64,000 nt of DNA from JADJLQ01 sp044227925 (lineage in GTDB: Bacteria > Bacteroidota > Bacteroidia > Chitinophagales > Saprospiraceae), in the NCBI GenBank assembly GCA_044227925.1, contig JBGAVW010000012.1, positions 1-64,000 on the forward strand, read 5' to 3'. The translations under genes and the position numbers were made by a program. The notes under the pieces are model-generated. The model did not search any database, was not told the DNA's origin, and was given only the letters and a program-made list of their open reading frames with translations. Of the stretch, positions 45,101-53,493 are shown piece after piece; position 1 is the first letter of the stretch; every line of letters begins with the position of its first letter.

Positions 45101-45271
45101 TTTGCCTTTGCCATGACCGTAGGTGTAGTAGTCGGTACATATTCATCTATATTTATTGCATCACCAATCTTAGTTGATTTTGCCACTAAAAAAGCAAAAG
45201 AAATACAGGCCAAAAACGTAAAACCAACAACCGGCGGCTTAACTAAAAATGTTGCTGTTAAAGCGAAATAA
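42113..45271 (+). CDS. secDF: Protein translocase subunit SecDF (fused)
   Basis: A 1052-residue fusion with 12 predicted membrane helices. The SecD part holds the LGLDLKGGM motif near residue 100, a large periplasmic P1 domain and the transmembrane MAVDANVIVYERI motif near 605. The SecF part has GVDFTGG near 750 and IGYSINDTVIVFDRI near 930. It uses the proton gradient to pull secretory proteins through SecYEG. Fusion of SecD and SecF is normal in Bacteroidota. The P1 region here (about 120-480) is longer than in E. coli SecD, with a Thr/Ser-rich insertion (about 280-330). Confidence 0.97.
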   Translation: MLGKGLVKFFFILLGIVCLMQYLFMLPTRSVERKADKYAEEFSTTADSIDPALAFRTARTQYLDSVSNDVIFSIPGIKKYTYEELKRQQLALGLDLKGGMQSVLNVDLKDALIRLSRDSKDPEFLQALDNAEKALASDNRNYITLFGEAYEKIAPGKKLAVIFQRDPGLKTQINNETSNSTVLNILRTKADETVKLTFDRLKNRIDKFGVIQPNVSLDAARDQITVELPGIENPERARRLLQTTAKLEFWDVYRAGDPAVTSPSILNALVEADDKLKKIMGEDTVAVGSASDSIIRIDTAYASSLDTAGNTVIDSSKFTYDTTFASEDPLASRGPLLRVFTPNFVNQDRTSFTFSPAVMGVAEEKNKNKVLAMLNMPEIRQAFPKELEFKWAAKPVTLTDNTSGDESAMYFLHAIKHKKGTDVAPIEGDRITNAQPSSNRNGQTTVTLKMDNAGSKVWADMTTKAAQDNNREIAITLDDEVVSCPSVNGPITGGDTEITGSFTVQEATDLANILQVGKLPARTKIIQESLIGPSLGRENIQKSLWAMGLGFLVVLIFMVMYYGKGGWVAIIALIANLFFIIGALASLGTVLTLPGIAGIVLTMGMAVDANVIVYERIREELREGKSLLTSIAEGFKHSMSAILDSNATTLLIGLVLIYFGLGPIKGFGTVLIVGIIFTVFTALLMSRLIIDWWVHRGGEINFWTSKTKDLFTHFKYDWIGMRKKSYMISGALLLIGLIAVLTRGFDYGVDFTGGYSYNINMGNTPVSSDQLRTSLTTLLEGEPVIKAVDAANTYNVTTKYLIDDLSAEAPDKVMAKMLEGIKSLPGAENTTLENFKNPEGSGIHITSFTKVNPTIADDIRTSSIWATIIGLVVIFFYILVRFNKWQYSLGAVIALAHDVLITVGLFALLHGILPIPLEIDSAFIAAILTLIGYSINDTVIVFDRIREYMNTYSTLTLEEIINKAVNSTLTRTIITSLTVFFTIFILLVFGGSSIKGFAFAMTVGVVVGTYSSIFIASPILVDFATKKAKEIQAKNVKPTTGGLTKNVAVKAK

Positions 45272-45293
45272 GACTTTTTAAATATAATTTCAC

Positions 45294-45328
45294 AAGGGCT
45301 CACCTCTAATCAGGTGGGCTCTTTTTAT
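45294..45328 (+). terminator. Intrinsic terminator after secDF
   Basis: An 11-pair stem with two G-U pairs (AGGGCTCACCT against AGGTGGGCTCT) around a 6-base loop is followed by CTTTTT. It begins 22 bases after the stop codon. Confidence 0.8.
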
Positions 45329-45540
45329 TTGGGGCATTTGGTAGTAATATCGATTGAAATGTAAATATTTAATTTAGGAATGATGATAGGCCATTCGTGG
45401 TTTGAGCATCTGATGATACTGCCGGGAAATATTTTTCCGAGTTGCCATATTATTTCAAGCCTGGAAAATTTATTACGGCATTGTGGACAAAATATATCAA
45501 AGCTGGCTGGAATTAATGCGGAGGTATTTACATCAAACAC
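45325..45540 (-). CDS. Possible small zinc-ribbon protein
   Basis: A 71-codon frame reads out a plausible zinc-binding pattern: CPQC near residue 18 and, after about 23 residues, CSNH. Its codons resemble those of real genes here, and the stop lies in the U-run of the convergent secDF terminator, which could serve both. Against it: no clear promoter, short length, and overlapping plus-strand frames in the same stretch. I rate it as possible only. Confidence 0.3.
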   Translation of the reverse strand: MFDVNTSALIPASFDIFCPQCRNKFSRLEIIWQLGKIFPGSIIRCSNHEWPIIIPKLNIYISIDITTKCPK

Positions 45541-45680
45541 CTCTCGGGTCTTTTACCGGGATTCTACATCGACAAATTCGATATGGATTTGAAGCCACTC
45601 AAACCTATATTGAAAGAGTGAAGGGCTATTTGGTAAAGTTATTGAATTTATGGGTTTTGGAATACGGTTATGCAATACTA

Positions 45681-45711
45681 TTGAACAATAATGGTAGATC
45701 AGGTATATTTG
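45681..45711 (+). promoter_or_regulatory. Promoter that fixes the start of the PorE-like gene
   Basis: TTG (45681-45683), a 20-base spacer and TATATTTG (45704-45711) form a full -33/-7 pair. Transcription would start just before the ATG at 45726, so the frame's 81-codon upstream extension from 45483 cannot be translated from this transcript. Confidence 0.6.
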
Positions 45712-45725
45712 TTTATATAATTCAA

Positions 45726-47723
45726 ATGTTCAGGGTAGGATATAGCTTGTTTGTAATTTCAATATTGATATTGATTTCTTTTTGTACAGTGGTGCAAAAA
45801 GCAAGGACAGGTGCTGATGCATTTGATCGAAAGCAATTTTTTTTAGCTGCCAATCTCTATGAAAAAGAATTTGAAACGTATACGGATAAAGCATTCCGGG
45901 CCAAAGTGGCCTATGGGGCTGCTGTGTCGTATATGAAAATGAATGAAACCGCCCTGGCTGCACAATGGTTTAAACAAGCTGCTGATTTGGAATTTGGTGA
46001 TGTGGCATGGAAAGAATACAGCAATGCGCTGATTCAATTAGGACAGTATGAAGATGCCATACAAGTATTGGAAACATTACAGAACAGAAAGGGAAATAGC
46101 GAAGAAATAAGGTTGATTATCTCGAATGCAAAACAATCTGCATCCATTGCACGTGAAAATCTGAATTTTTATACTGTGCATTCATTGGATCTCAATACAG
46201 CTGCTGCTGAATATGCACCCAGCATCAATCCACAAGGGGATTTGGTCTTTACTTCTGATCGACCTTCCGTTTCAGGTACCGAAATATATAAATGGACAGG
46301 CAGAAGTTTTTCTGATCTATTTATTGGCAATCCAAATTCACTCGAAACCAAATCTTTCGATCAAATCATTAATAGCCAGGCAAATGAAGGTACTGCTACA
46401 TTCAATGCCGCAGGTAATGTAATCATATTTACCAGGTGCGGCTCTACCATAAATGTACCGGATGCTTATTGTAAACTCATGATGTCTCAATACGATCAGG
46501 GTAAATGGAGCGAACCTACTCAACTTGACTTTCAAAAAGAAAATATTAATTACCGCAATCCTTGTTTTGCGGCTAATGATTCAGTTATCTTTTTTGATAG
46601 TGATGATGAGAAAGGGGAAGGGAAATACGACATATATTATACGGAATGGCTGGAGAATAAATGGAATGGACCGGAAAGACTGGGTAACAGGATAAATACA
46701 AAACATGAAGAAAAGTTCCCATTTATGTACAATGATACACTCTACTTTGCCTCTGACAGGCCGGGAGGTTTGGGTGGATTGGATATATACAAGACATTTG
46801 TAAATGAAGAGGGAGAATGGCAGCCACCTATAAATCTTAAAGCGCCCATTAATAGCAATGAAGATGATTTTGGCCTCGTGATTGATCCCCGCACCCAAGG
46901 AAATGAATTAAAAGGTTATTTTTCATCCTCCCGTAAAGGAGGGGCAGGAAAAGACGATATCTATTCTTTTATACGCACAAAAACGGATGAATCCGTTTTT
47001 GTGCCTGCTATTAAACCAAGCGATACCATCACAAAGAAGAAGGAAATCGCATATAAGATATTCGTTAATGTTAGAGTAAATCAAATACTGCGTACCAATC
47101 CGGATGATCCGAATAGTCCTATTGCCCAAAAAAGACCCATGCCTGATGTTTCGGTTCTTTTAAAAGAGGATAATAATCCAATTCAATTGCGCACCAATGC
47201 CAATGGGAATGCATACCGCGAAATCGCTTACGATAAAAATTACTTTGCTATAGCAGTAGCCCCTCCGCTTTTAAATTCAAGTACTACATTCAATACTATT
47301 GATAAAAAAGACCCTGACAATCCCATCAAGACAATCAATATTGAAATTAATCTCGATAAATTATACACGGGCAAAGAAATCATACTTTCGGATATTTATT
47401 ATGATCTGGACAAATGGGATATCAGAAAAGATGCCGAAATACCTTTGAATTCACTTGCCCAGATGCTAAAAGATAATCCACGCATCAGAATACAACTTTC
47501 TTCTCATACGGATTGCAGAAGCAGCGAGGTATATAATTTGGAGTTGTCTAATAAGAGGGCTAAGTCTGCAGTGGATTTTCTGATCAAAAGTGGAATAGCC
47601 CAGGAAAGACTGATTCCTAAAGGCTTTGGAGAATCACAATTAATAAATACATGTATTTGCGAACAATGTACCGAGGAGGAACATCAGGCGAATAGAAGAA
47701 CAACTTTTACTATACTGAATTAA
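45726..47723 (+). CDS. PorE-like protein: TPR, PD40 propeller, regulatory fold and OmpA domain
   Basis: From the ATG at 45726 the product has 665 residues. A signal or anchor segment (SLFVISILILISFC) may end in an unusual lipobox Cys. Then come TPR-like helices (about 25-130), PD40 propeller blades (for example YFASDRPGGLGGLDIY and FSSSRKGGAGKDDIY), a carboxypeptidase-regulatory-like domain (about 450-530) and a C-terminal OmpA peptidoglycan-binding domain (SSHTDCR, then LSNKRAKSAVDFL). This order matches PorE, the T9SS component that anchors the secretion machine to peptidoglycan, although Bacteroidota carry several paralogues of this build. No other por genes are beside it. Confidence 0.85.
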   Translation: MFRVGYSLFVISILILISFCTVVQKARTGADAFDRKQFFLAANLYEKEFETYTDKAFRAKVAYGAAVSYMKMNETALAAQWFKQAADLEFGDVAWKEYSNALIQLGQYEDAIQVLETLQNRKGNSEEIRLIISNAKQSASIARENLNFYTVHSLDLNTAAAEYAPSINPQGDLVFTSDRPSVSGTEIYKWTGRSFSDLFIGNPNSLETKSFDQIINSQANEGTATFNAAGNVIIFTRCGSTINVPDAYCKLMMSQYDQGKWSEPTQLDFQKENINYRNPCFAANDSVIFFDSDDEKGEGKYDIYYTEWLENKWNGPERLGNRINTKHEEKFPFMYNDTLYFASDRPGGLGGLDIYKTFVNEEGEWQPPINLKAPINSNEDDFGLVIDPRTQGNELKGYFSSSRKGGAGKDDIYSFIRTKTDESVFVPAIKPSDTITKKKEIAYKIFVNVRVNQILRTNPDDPNSPIAQKRPMPDVSVLLKEDNNPIQLRTNANGNAYREIAYDKNYFAIAVAPPLLNSSTTFNTIDKKDPDNPIKTINIEINLDKLYTGKEIILSDIYYDLDKWDIRKDAEIPLNSLAQMLKDNPRIRIQLSSHTDCRSSEVYNLELSNKRAKSAVDFLIKSGIAQERLIPKGFGESQLINTCICEQCTEEEHQANRRTTFTILN

Positions 47724-47888
47724 TGTCTTAGTACAACACAGTTCTTCATTATAGAAAATTTGGAAAACCAATTATAATCTTGGATGGGTTGTGAATAATC
47801 TAAGTTCCCCAATGATCTAATTATGCATTTGAAGTTTTCATAAGGTAAAAAACGTATTAAAAAAATTTTCATATCCAATAAATAATTA

Positions 47889-47896
47889 TACATTTG
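47889..47896 (+). promoter_or_regulatory. -7 box (TACATTTG) for metK
   Basis: TACATTTG matches TANNTTTG and lies 59 bases before the metK ATG. I see no SAM riboswitch in the short leader. Confidence 0.45.
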
Positions 47897-47955
47897 CCAG
47901 ACCATTCAAGCTGAATGTGTTTTATTCATTTAACAACCTGGAACTTTAATTTTTT

Positions 47956-49212
47956 ATGCCTTATCTTTTTACTTCTGAATCTGTATCTGAAGGACATCCT
48001 GATAAAGTAGCAGACCAGATCTCAGATGCCCTCATTGATAATTTTCTTGCCTTTGATCCCGAATCCAAAGTGGCATGTGAAACCTTGGTTACCACAGGTC
48101 AGGTAGTGCTGGCAGGAGAAGTAAAATCAAAAACATATCTGGATGTACAGGAGATCGCGCGAGATGTAATACGTAAAATCGGGTACACCAAGAGTGAGTA
48201 CATGTTTGAAGCAAATTCATGTGGTATATTTTCTGCGATACATGAGCAATCAGCAGATATTAACCGCGGTGTGGACAAAAAGAATCGCGAAGAACAAGGC
48301 GCTGGAGATCAGGGAATGATGTTTGGCTATGCCAGTCGTGAAACAGAAGATTTTATGCCTTTGCCTTTGGATTTGGCACATAAACTATTGATTGAATTGG
48401 CTGAACTAAGACGGGAATGCAAACAAATCAAATACCTTAGACCGGATGCGAAAAGCCAGGTAACCATTGAATACGATGATAACAATAAACCCATTAGAAT
48501 TGATACCATCGTAATCTCCACCCAACATGATGATTTTGATAAAGATGAAGCCATGGCTCAAAAGATCAGAAAGGATATGATTGAAATACTGGTGCCAAGG
48601 GTAAAAAAGAAATTAGGGGCCAATATCCAGAAACTATTCAATAATAATATCACATATCATATCAATCCAACGGGCAAATTTGTAATCGGAGGCCCGCATG
48701 GAGATACCGGCTTGACAGGCAGAAAAATTATTGTAGATACCTATGGCGGTAAAGGGGCACATGGTGGTGGTGCTTTCTCCGGAAAAGATCCATCTAAAGT
48801 TGACAGATCTGCTGCTTATGCTACCAGGCATATAGCTAAAAATATAGTTGCTGCGGGTTTATGTGATGAGGTATTAGTGCAGGTCTCCTATGCAATAGGT
48901 GTGGCCAAACCAATGGGCTTATATGTAAATACCTATAACACAGCCAGAGTGGCCATGACAGATGGTGAGATAGCGGCACGTATTCTGGATATTTTCGACA
49001 TGCGTCCATATGCAATTGAAAAACGGTTAAAACTTCGTTCGCCTATATATTCCGAAACAGCTTCTTATGGCCATATGGGAAGAAAGCCTGAAGTGATAGA
49101 AAAGACTTTCAAATCACCGGATGGCAAAGTCAAAAAAGTAAAAGCAGAACTTTTTACCTGGGAGAAACTCGATAAGGTAAAAGAAGTTAAAAAAGCTTTT
49201 GGTATAAAATAA
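47956..49212 (+). CDS. metK: S-adenosylmethionine synthetase
   Basis: The 418-residue enzyme makes S-adenosylmethionine from methionine and ATP. It begins with FTSESVSEGHPDK and has GAGDQGMMFGYA and GGPHGDTGLTGRKI, the ATP and methionine-binding loops. It is slightly longer than E. coli MetK and has a Lys-rich C-terminal tail, typical of Bacteroidota. It supplies the methyl donor used by several enzymes in this window. Confidence 0.97.
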   Translation: MPYLFTSESVSEGHPDKVADQISDALIDNFLAFDPESKVACETLVTTGQVVLAGEVKSKTYLDVQEIARDVIRKIGYTKSEYMFEANSCGIFSAIHEQSADINRGVDKKNREEQGAGDQGMMFGYASRETEDFMPLPLDLAHKLLIELAELRRECKQIKYLRPDAKSQVTIEYDDNNKPIRIDTIVISTQHDDFDKDEAMAQKIRKDMIEILVPRVKKKLGANIQKLFNNNITYHINPTGKFVIGGPHGDTGLTGRKIIVDTYGGKGAHGGGAFSGKDPSKVDRSAAYATRHIAKNIVAAGLCDEVLVQVSYAIGVAKPMGLYVNTYNTARVAMTDGEIAARILDIFDMRPYAIEKRLKLRSPIYSETASYGHMGRKPEVIEKTFKSPDGKVKKVKAELFTWEKLDKVKEVKKAFGIK

Positions 49213-49252
49213 GAAAGCTGATTTTTCAAAATAAGAAATTCAACAGGCAAAT

Positions 49253-49284
49253 AAAAGGGACTGCAATAATGGGGTCCCTTTTGT
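49253..49284 (+). terminator. Intrinsic terminator after metK
   Basis: AAAAGGGAC at 49253-49261 pairs with GTCCCTTTT at 49274-49282 across a 12-base loop, followed by TTGT. Confidence 0.75.
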
Positions 49285-49497
49285 ATTTAATTTTCTATTG
49301 AGATAAAAAAAATAACTTGATCTTAGATGTTAATGGAATCCAGTACACCTGTTTTTTGACATTTGTATTGGTTTTTACTAATTGAGTTCAAAAAAGCATA
49401 GGTGTAATCAAGATTTTAATCGTCCACCCTTTCTTTTCCTTTATTTAGACTGTATCTTTAGGCACTATTCTAAACTATTTCAAAACACTAAAGAAAT

Positions 49498-49962
49498 ATG
49501 TCAGTATTCAAACTTAATGTAAACGGTCAGTCAGTATCGGTAGATGTGGCTGATGATACCCCACTGCTCTGGGCATTGCGTGATCATCTTAATCTCACCG
49601 GTACTAAGTATGGGTGTGGTATCACTGCCTGTGGTGCATGTATGGTGCATGTAAATGGCACTGCAACTAAATCATGTACCCTGCCTGTTTCTGTAATTGG
49701 AAATGGGAAAATTGTGACCATTGAAGGTCTGTCTAAAAATGGAGATCATCCAGTGCAGAAAGCTTGGGATACGGTAGATGTACCTCAGTGTGGCTATTGC
49801 CAGGCTGGTCAGATCATGACTGCTGCTGCATTATTAAATAAAAAGCCAAATCCAAGTGATAAGGATATTGCAGAAGCTATGAACGGGAATATATGCAGGT
49901 GTGGCACATACCATCGAATAAAGGATGCTGTAAAGTTAGCTTCGAAAAGCATGAAAAAATAA
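49498..49962 (+). CDS. [2Fe-2S] subunit of a molybdenum hydroxylase (IorA-like)
   Basis: The 154-residue protein carries two [2Fe-2S] clusters: a plant-type ferredoxin set at C40, C45, C48 and C60, and a second set at C98, C101, C133 and C135. It passes electrons from the molybdenum subunit encoded 48 bases downstream. The pair resembles isoquinoline 1-oxidoreductase, in which a separate electron acceptor replaces the FAD subunit. The natural substrate is unknown. Confidence 0.92.
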   Translation: MSVFKLNVNGQSVSVDVADDTPLLWALRDHLNLTGTKYGCGITACGACMVHVNGTATKSCTLPVSVIGNGKIVTIEGLSKNGDHPVQKAWDTVDVPQCGYCQAGQIMTAAALLNKKPNPSDKDIAEAMNGNICRCGTYHRIKDAVKLASKSMKK

Positions 49963-50010
49963 TACGGCATGTTGCATTCAATCATTCATTCAATTTAAAG
50001 TGTAATAATC

Positions 50011-52188
50011 ATGACTTCAAATACAATAATTCCAAATACAAACAGAAGACAATTTTTAAAAACATCAGCTATTGCTTCAAGTGGCCTGGTGCTAAGTTTT
50101 CAGCTATTGGGTAAAGAAAAAGACGAACAAGGAAATCACATAGATAAAGCGGAGGGTGAAGGGGTGGTATTTAACTCTTATCTCACCATTAATCCTGATG
50201 GCACTGCCACAATATATTCTCCCAATCCTGAGACTGGCCAGGGCATTAAAACGGCATTTCCAATGATTGTTGCAGAGGAATTGGACATGGACTGGAATAA
50301 AATAAAAGTAGTGCAAGCCCCTTTAGATACTAAAAGGTTTGAGCGGCAGGTAGCCGGAGGATCCCGGTCTACACCGCATTCATGGAAAAGACTCAGAGAA
50401 GCAGGTGCTACTGCAAAATATATGCTCATACAAGCGGCTGCACAAGCCTGGAATGTACCGGCAGCAGAATTAACCACTGCTAATGGTAAAATAAATCATA
50501 AGGCATCCGGTCGTTCTGAACATTATGGCAAGTTTGTAATGGATGCAAAAAACATTGAGATTCCAAAAGAAATCAAACTAAAGGATCCATCCGAGTTTCA
50601 TACTATTGGTCGTTTTGTAAAGGCTGTTGATAATAATGAAGTTTTTACAGGTAAATCAATTTATGGAATGGACTTCAACCGCCCGGATATGGTAAATGCC
50701 ATGATTGTGAGGCCACCGGCATTTGGACTGAAATTTAAATCGGTAAACAGTGAAGCCATCAAAGCCATGCCCGGTATTATCGATGTAGTTCCTTTCGCGA
50801 ATAAAGTAGCTATTGTGGGTAAAACGAACTGGGAAATAATGAAAGCAAAACGGGCTATTAAAGTAGAATGGGAGTCCACCAAGGAGCTGGAAAGCACGGA
50901 AATGCACAATAAAATATTATCTGATATGATTACCTCCGGCAAAATGGATGTAAAAAGATCTGAGGGTGATGTTGAAGCCGCATTTAAGTCAGCTCATAAA
51001 ATTATTGAATCTGAATTTCAATGTCCATTCATTCCACATAATGCGATGGAACCAATGAATTTCTTTGCTCATGTCAAAGAAAATAGTGCGGAATTAGCCG
51101 GTCCATCTCAAAACCCTGAATCCGCACGCAATCAGGTGGCCAAGTTATTGAACCTACCTCAGGAAAATGTAACTGTAGAGCTGACTAAGCTAGGTGGAGG
51201 ATTTGGCAGAAGATTAAACAGCGATTTTGCTTTAGAGGCAGCTGAGCTTTCCAAACTTATACAGAAACCTGTGAAAGTTTCCTGGTCCCGTGAAGATGAT
51301 ATGACTGCCGGAATATACAGACCGGCGTGCAAATACAAATTTAAAGCTGCTATTGACTCCAAAGGAAATATGATTGCTTATCAGGTCAGGGCTGCAGGAA
51401 TGAACAGTGGTAATCCCAACCGGGAAAATAATTTTCCGGTAGGAGCTATCGGCAATGTATTGATGGAGGCATTGGATTATAAATCAGATGTCACTACCGG
51501 CCCATGGCGTGCCCCTATCACTAATTTCCTGGCAGGAGCAGAGCAAATATTCTTAGATGAAGTAGCTGAAGCCGGTGGTAAAGATCCGGTTACCCAACGA
51601 TTAGAATGGGTCGCGGCTGCCAAGGCCAATCCTGTAGGAAAAGTCCTTTATGAACCGGATAGGTTTAAAAATGTGATAGATTTAGTTGCTGAAAAATCCG
51701 ATTGGTTTAAAAAGAAAAAAGGGGTCTTTAAAGGCTTCAGCACTTATTTTGCGCATTCTACCTATGTGGCTATGGTTGCAGAAGTAGTGAAGAATAAAGG
51801 CAAGGCAGAATTAAAAAAAGTATATGTTGCTGTAGACTGTGGAATTCTGATCAATCCTTCCGGTGCCTTAAATCAAATAGTGGGTAGCGTAGTAGATGGA
51901 CTTGGTCATGCAATGTACGCCAGACTTACTTTTAATGAAGGTGCACCGGAACAAAATAATTTTGATTCATTCAGATTAATCCGGTTTAGTGAAATCCCAG
52001 AGGTTGAAGTTCATTTTTTTAAGAGTAATGTTGATCCCACCGGACTGGGTGAACCAGGAATACCACCTGTAAGCGGGGCTGTAAGTAATGCTTTCTACAA
52101 AGCTACAGGGGTACGCATGCGCAACCAGCCATTTATTGACTATATTGATGATATGAAATCTGGAAATGGTAAGAAGGAAATGATGTGA
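50011..52188 (+). CDS. Molybdopterin subunit of a molybdenum hydroxylase (IorB-like)
   Basis: The 725-residue protein starts with a Tat signal (NRRQFLKTSA), so it is exported folded with its cofactor. The Moco-binding landmarks include GGGFGRR near residue 400 and the closing GLGEPGIPP with the catalytic glutamate. It hydroxylates an N-heterocycle or aldehyde. The small subunit lacks its own signal and is presumably carried along. A cytochrome c subunit, which partners many IorAB-like enzymes, is not in the window. Confidence 0.92.
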   Translation: MTSNTIIPNTNRRQFLKTSAIASSGLVLSFQLLGKEKDEQGNHIDKAEGEGVVFNSYLTINPDGTATIYSPNPETGQGIKTAFPMIVAEELDMDWNKIKVVQAPLDTKRFERQVAGGSRSTPHSWKRLREAGATAKYMLIQAAAQAWNVPAAELTTANGKINHKASGRSEHYGKFVMDAKNIEIPKEIKLKDPSEFHTIGRFVKAVDNNEVFTGKSIYGMDFNRPDMVNAMIVRPPAFGLKFKSVNSEAIKAMPGIIDVVPFANKVAIVGKTNWEIMKAKRAIKVEWESTKELESTEMHNKILSDMITSGKMDVKRSEGDVEAAFKSAHKIIESEFQCPFIPHNAMEPMNFFAHVKENSAELAGPSQNPESARNQVAKLLNLPQENVTVELTKLGGGFGRRLNSDFALEAAELSKLIQKPVKVSWSREDDMTAGIYRPACKYKFKAAIDSKGNMIAYQVRAAGMNSGNPNRENNFPVGAIGNVLMEALDYKSDVTTGPWRAPITNFLAGAEQIFLDEVAEAGGKDPVTQRLEWVAAAKANPVGKVLYEPDRFKNVIDLVAEKSDWFKKKKGVFKGFSTYFAHSTYVAMVAEVVKNKGKAELKKVYVAVDCGILINPSGALNQIVGSVVDGLGHAMYARLTFNEGAPEQNNFDSFRLIRFSEIPEVEVHFFKSNVDPTGLGEPGIPPVSGAVSNAFYKATGVRMRNQPFIDYIDDMKSGNGKKEMM

Positions 52189-52337
52189 TGATATAATTTA
52201 CCATGTAAAGAGTTCTCTCACCCTGGACACCGTGTTTGTGACTGAAAATGATTTACCTCATTCCATCCTTATTATATTAGTTTTTTTATTAATATGACAT
52301 GGCTGGTACGCGGTATGTCGTACATGGTAAATTCCAT

Positions 52338-52345
52338 TATCTTTG
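52338..52345 (+). promoter_or_regulatory. -7 box (TATCTTTG) for ilvE
   Basis: TATCTTTG matches TANNTTTG and lies 27 bases before the ilvE ATG. Confidence 0.5.
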
Positions 52346-52372
52346 TAGCCTCATCAAAACTCTTACTTTTTT

Positions 52373-53455
52373 ATGTCGTCGTACAACATCAGAATCGAAA
52401 AAACGAAAAAATCAAAGCTTGCAGATGTGGATATTGCAAATGCACCTTTTGGCAGAGTGTTTACAGATCATATGTTTGTCGTCGATTACATTAATGGTTC
52501 ATGGCAAGATGCCAGAGTGATTCCTGTACAGGAGATGCCCATGCATCCGGCCAACCTTTCTCTTCATTATGGTCAAACTATTTTTGAAGGAATGAAGGCT
52601 TTTAAAGATCATTCGGGTCAGCCCGTATTATTCAGACCGGAAAAGAATGCACAGAGATTGAATTTTTCTGCTCGCCGAATGTGTATGGCTGAGCTTCCTG
52701 AAGAATTGTTTCTACAAGGTTTGGAAACGGTGATCTCTGTTGATGAAGCCTGGATACCAGAAGGAGAAGATAGCTCGCTTTACATCCGCCCTTATATGTA
52801 TGCTATGGATAGTTTTATAGGGGTTGCACCATCTGAAACTTACCGGTTTGTGATTTTACTTATGCCTGTTGGCCCCTATTTTACAGCCCCTGTTAAACTT
52901 TGGGTTGAACGTAATTTTATTCGGGCTGCTGTGGGAGGCACAGGTGAAGCAAAAGCCGGCGGTAATTATGGAGGATCACTTTATCCTGCAAAATTGGCTC
53001 GCCAAAAAGGATTTGATCAGATTCTTTGGCTGGACGCCAAAGAGCATAAATACATAGAGGAGAGTGGTACCATGAATGCTATTTTTATCATCGGCGATGT
53101 AGCCGTAACTCCTAATCTGGGAGGTTCAATATTACAAGGCATTACCAGAGAAACTTGCCTGACGATATTAAGAGACAAAGGATTTGAAGTACAGGAAAGG
53201 CCTGTAAGTATTGATGAAATATTCGAAGCTTATGAAAGAGGACTTTTAAAGGAAGCATTTGGTGTTGGCACTGCGGTAGTGGTGATACCATTTAAATCCC
53301 TTACTGATGGTGATAAAACTATTCAACTGGATCCGGATCATTTCCATATAGCAAAAATGCTTAAATCAGAAATCACAGGCATACGTAAAGGAACATTGCC
53401 TGATAAATACAATTGGGTAAGACGGGTAGAAGTATCTGAGGGCGTTCTGGTCTGA
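52373..53455 (+). CDS. ilvE: Branched-chain amino acid aminotransferase
   Basis: This 360-residue fold-type IV PLP enzyme transfers the amino group between glutamate and leucine, isoleucine or valine. The cofactor lysine is K194 in EAKAGGNYGGS. The YIRPYMYA and LHYGQTIFEGMKAF segments form the substrate pocket. It is of the longer type II BCAT group found in Bacteroidota. No other branched-chain pathway gene is near. mutS2 follows after 38 bases. Confidence 0.95.
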   Translation: MSSYNIRIEKTKKSKLADVDIANAPFGRVFTDHMFVVDYINGSWQDARVIPVQEMPMHPANLSLHYGQTIFEGMKAFKDHSGQPVLFRPEKNAQRLNFSARRMCMAELPEELFLQGLETVISVDEAWIPEGEDSSLYIRPYMYAMDSFIGVAPSETYRFVILLMPVGPYFTAPVKLWVERNFIRAAVGGTGEAKAGGNYGGSLYPAKLARQKGFDQILWLDAKEHKYIEESGTMNAIFIIGDVAVTPNLGGSILQGITRETCLTILRDKGFEVQERPVSIDEIFEAYERGLLKEAFGVGTAVVVIPFKSLTDGDKTIQLDPDHFHIAKMLKSEITGIRKGTLPDKYNWVRRVEVSEGVLV

Positions 53456-53493
53456 TTTCAATTAAATTTTAGGTAAAAGCTTCAATCACATCG

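Noticed and set aside
45380..45592. Plus-strand frame after secDF
   Set aside because: No family resemblance, no promoter before it, and it overlaps other frames; nothing supports translation.
45483..45725. Extended N-terminus of the PorE-like gene
   Set aside because: A full -33/-7 promoter lies at 45681-45711, inside the extension, and the hydrophobic signal segment begins only at the ATG at 45726.
47724..47955. Possible SAM riboswitch before metK
   Set aside because: No SAM-I, SAM-II or SAM-IV core could be recognised in the region; the leader after the -7 box is only about 50 bases.
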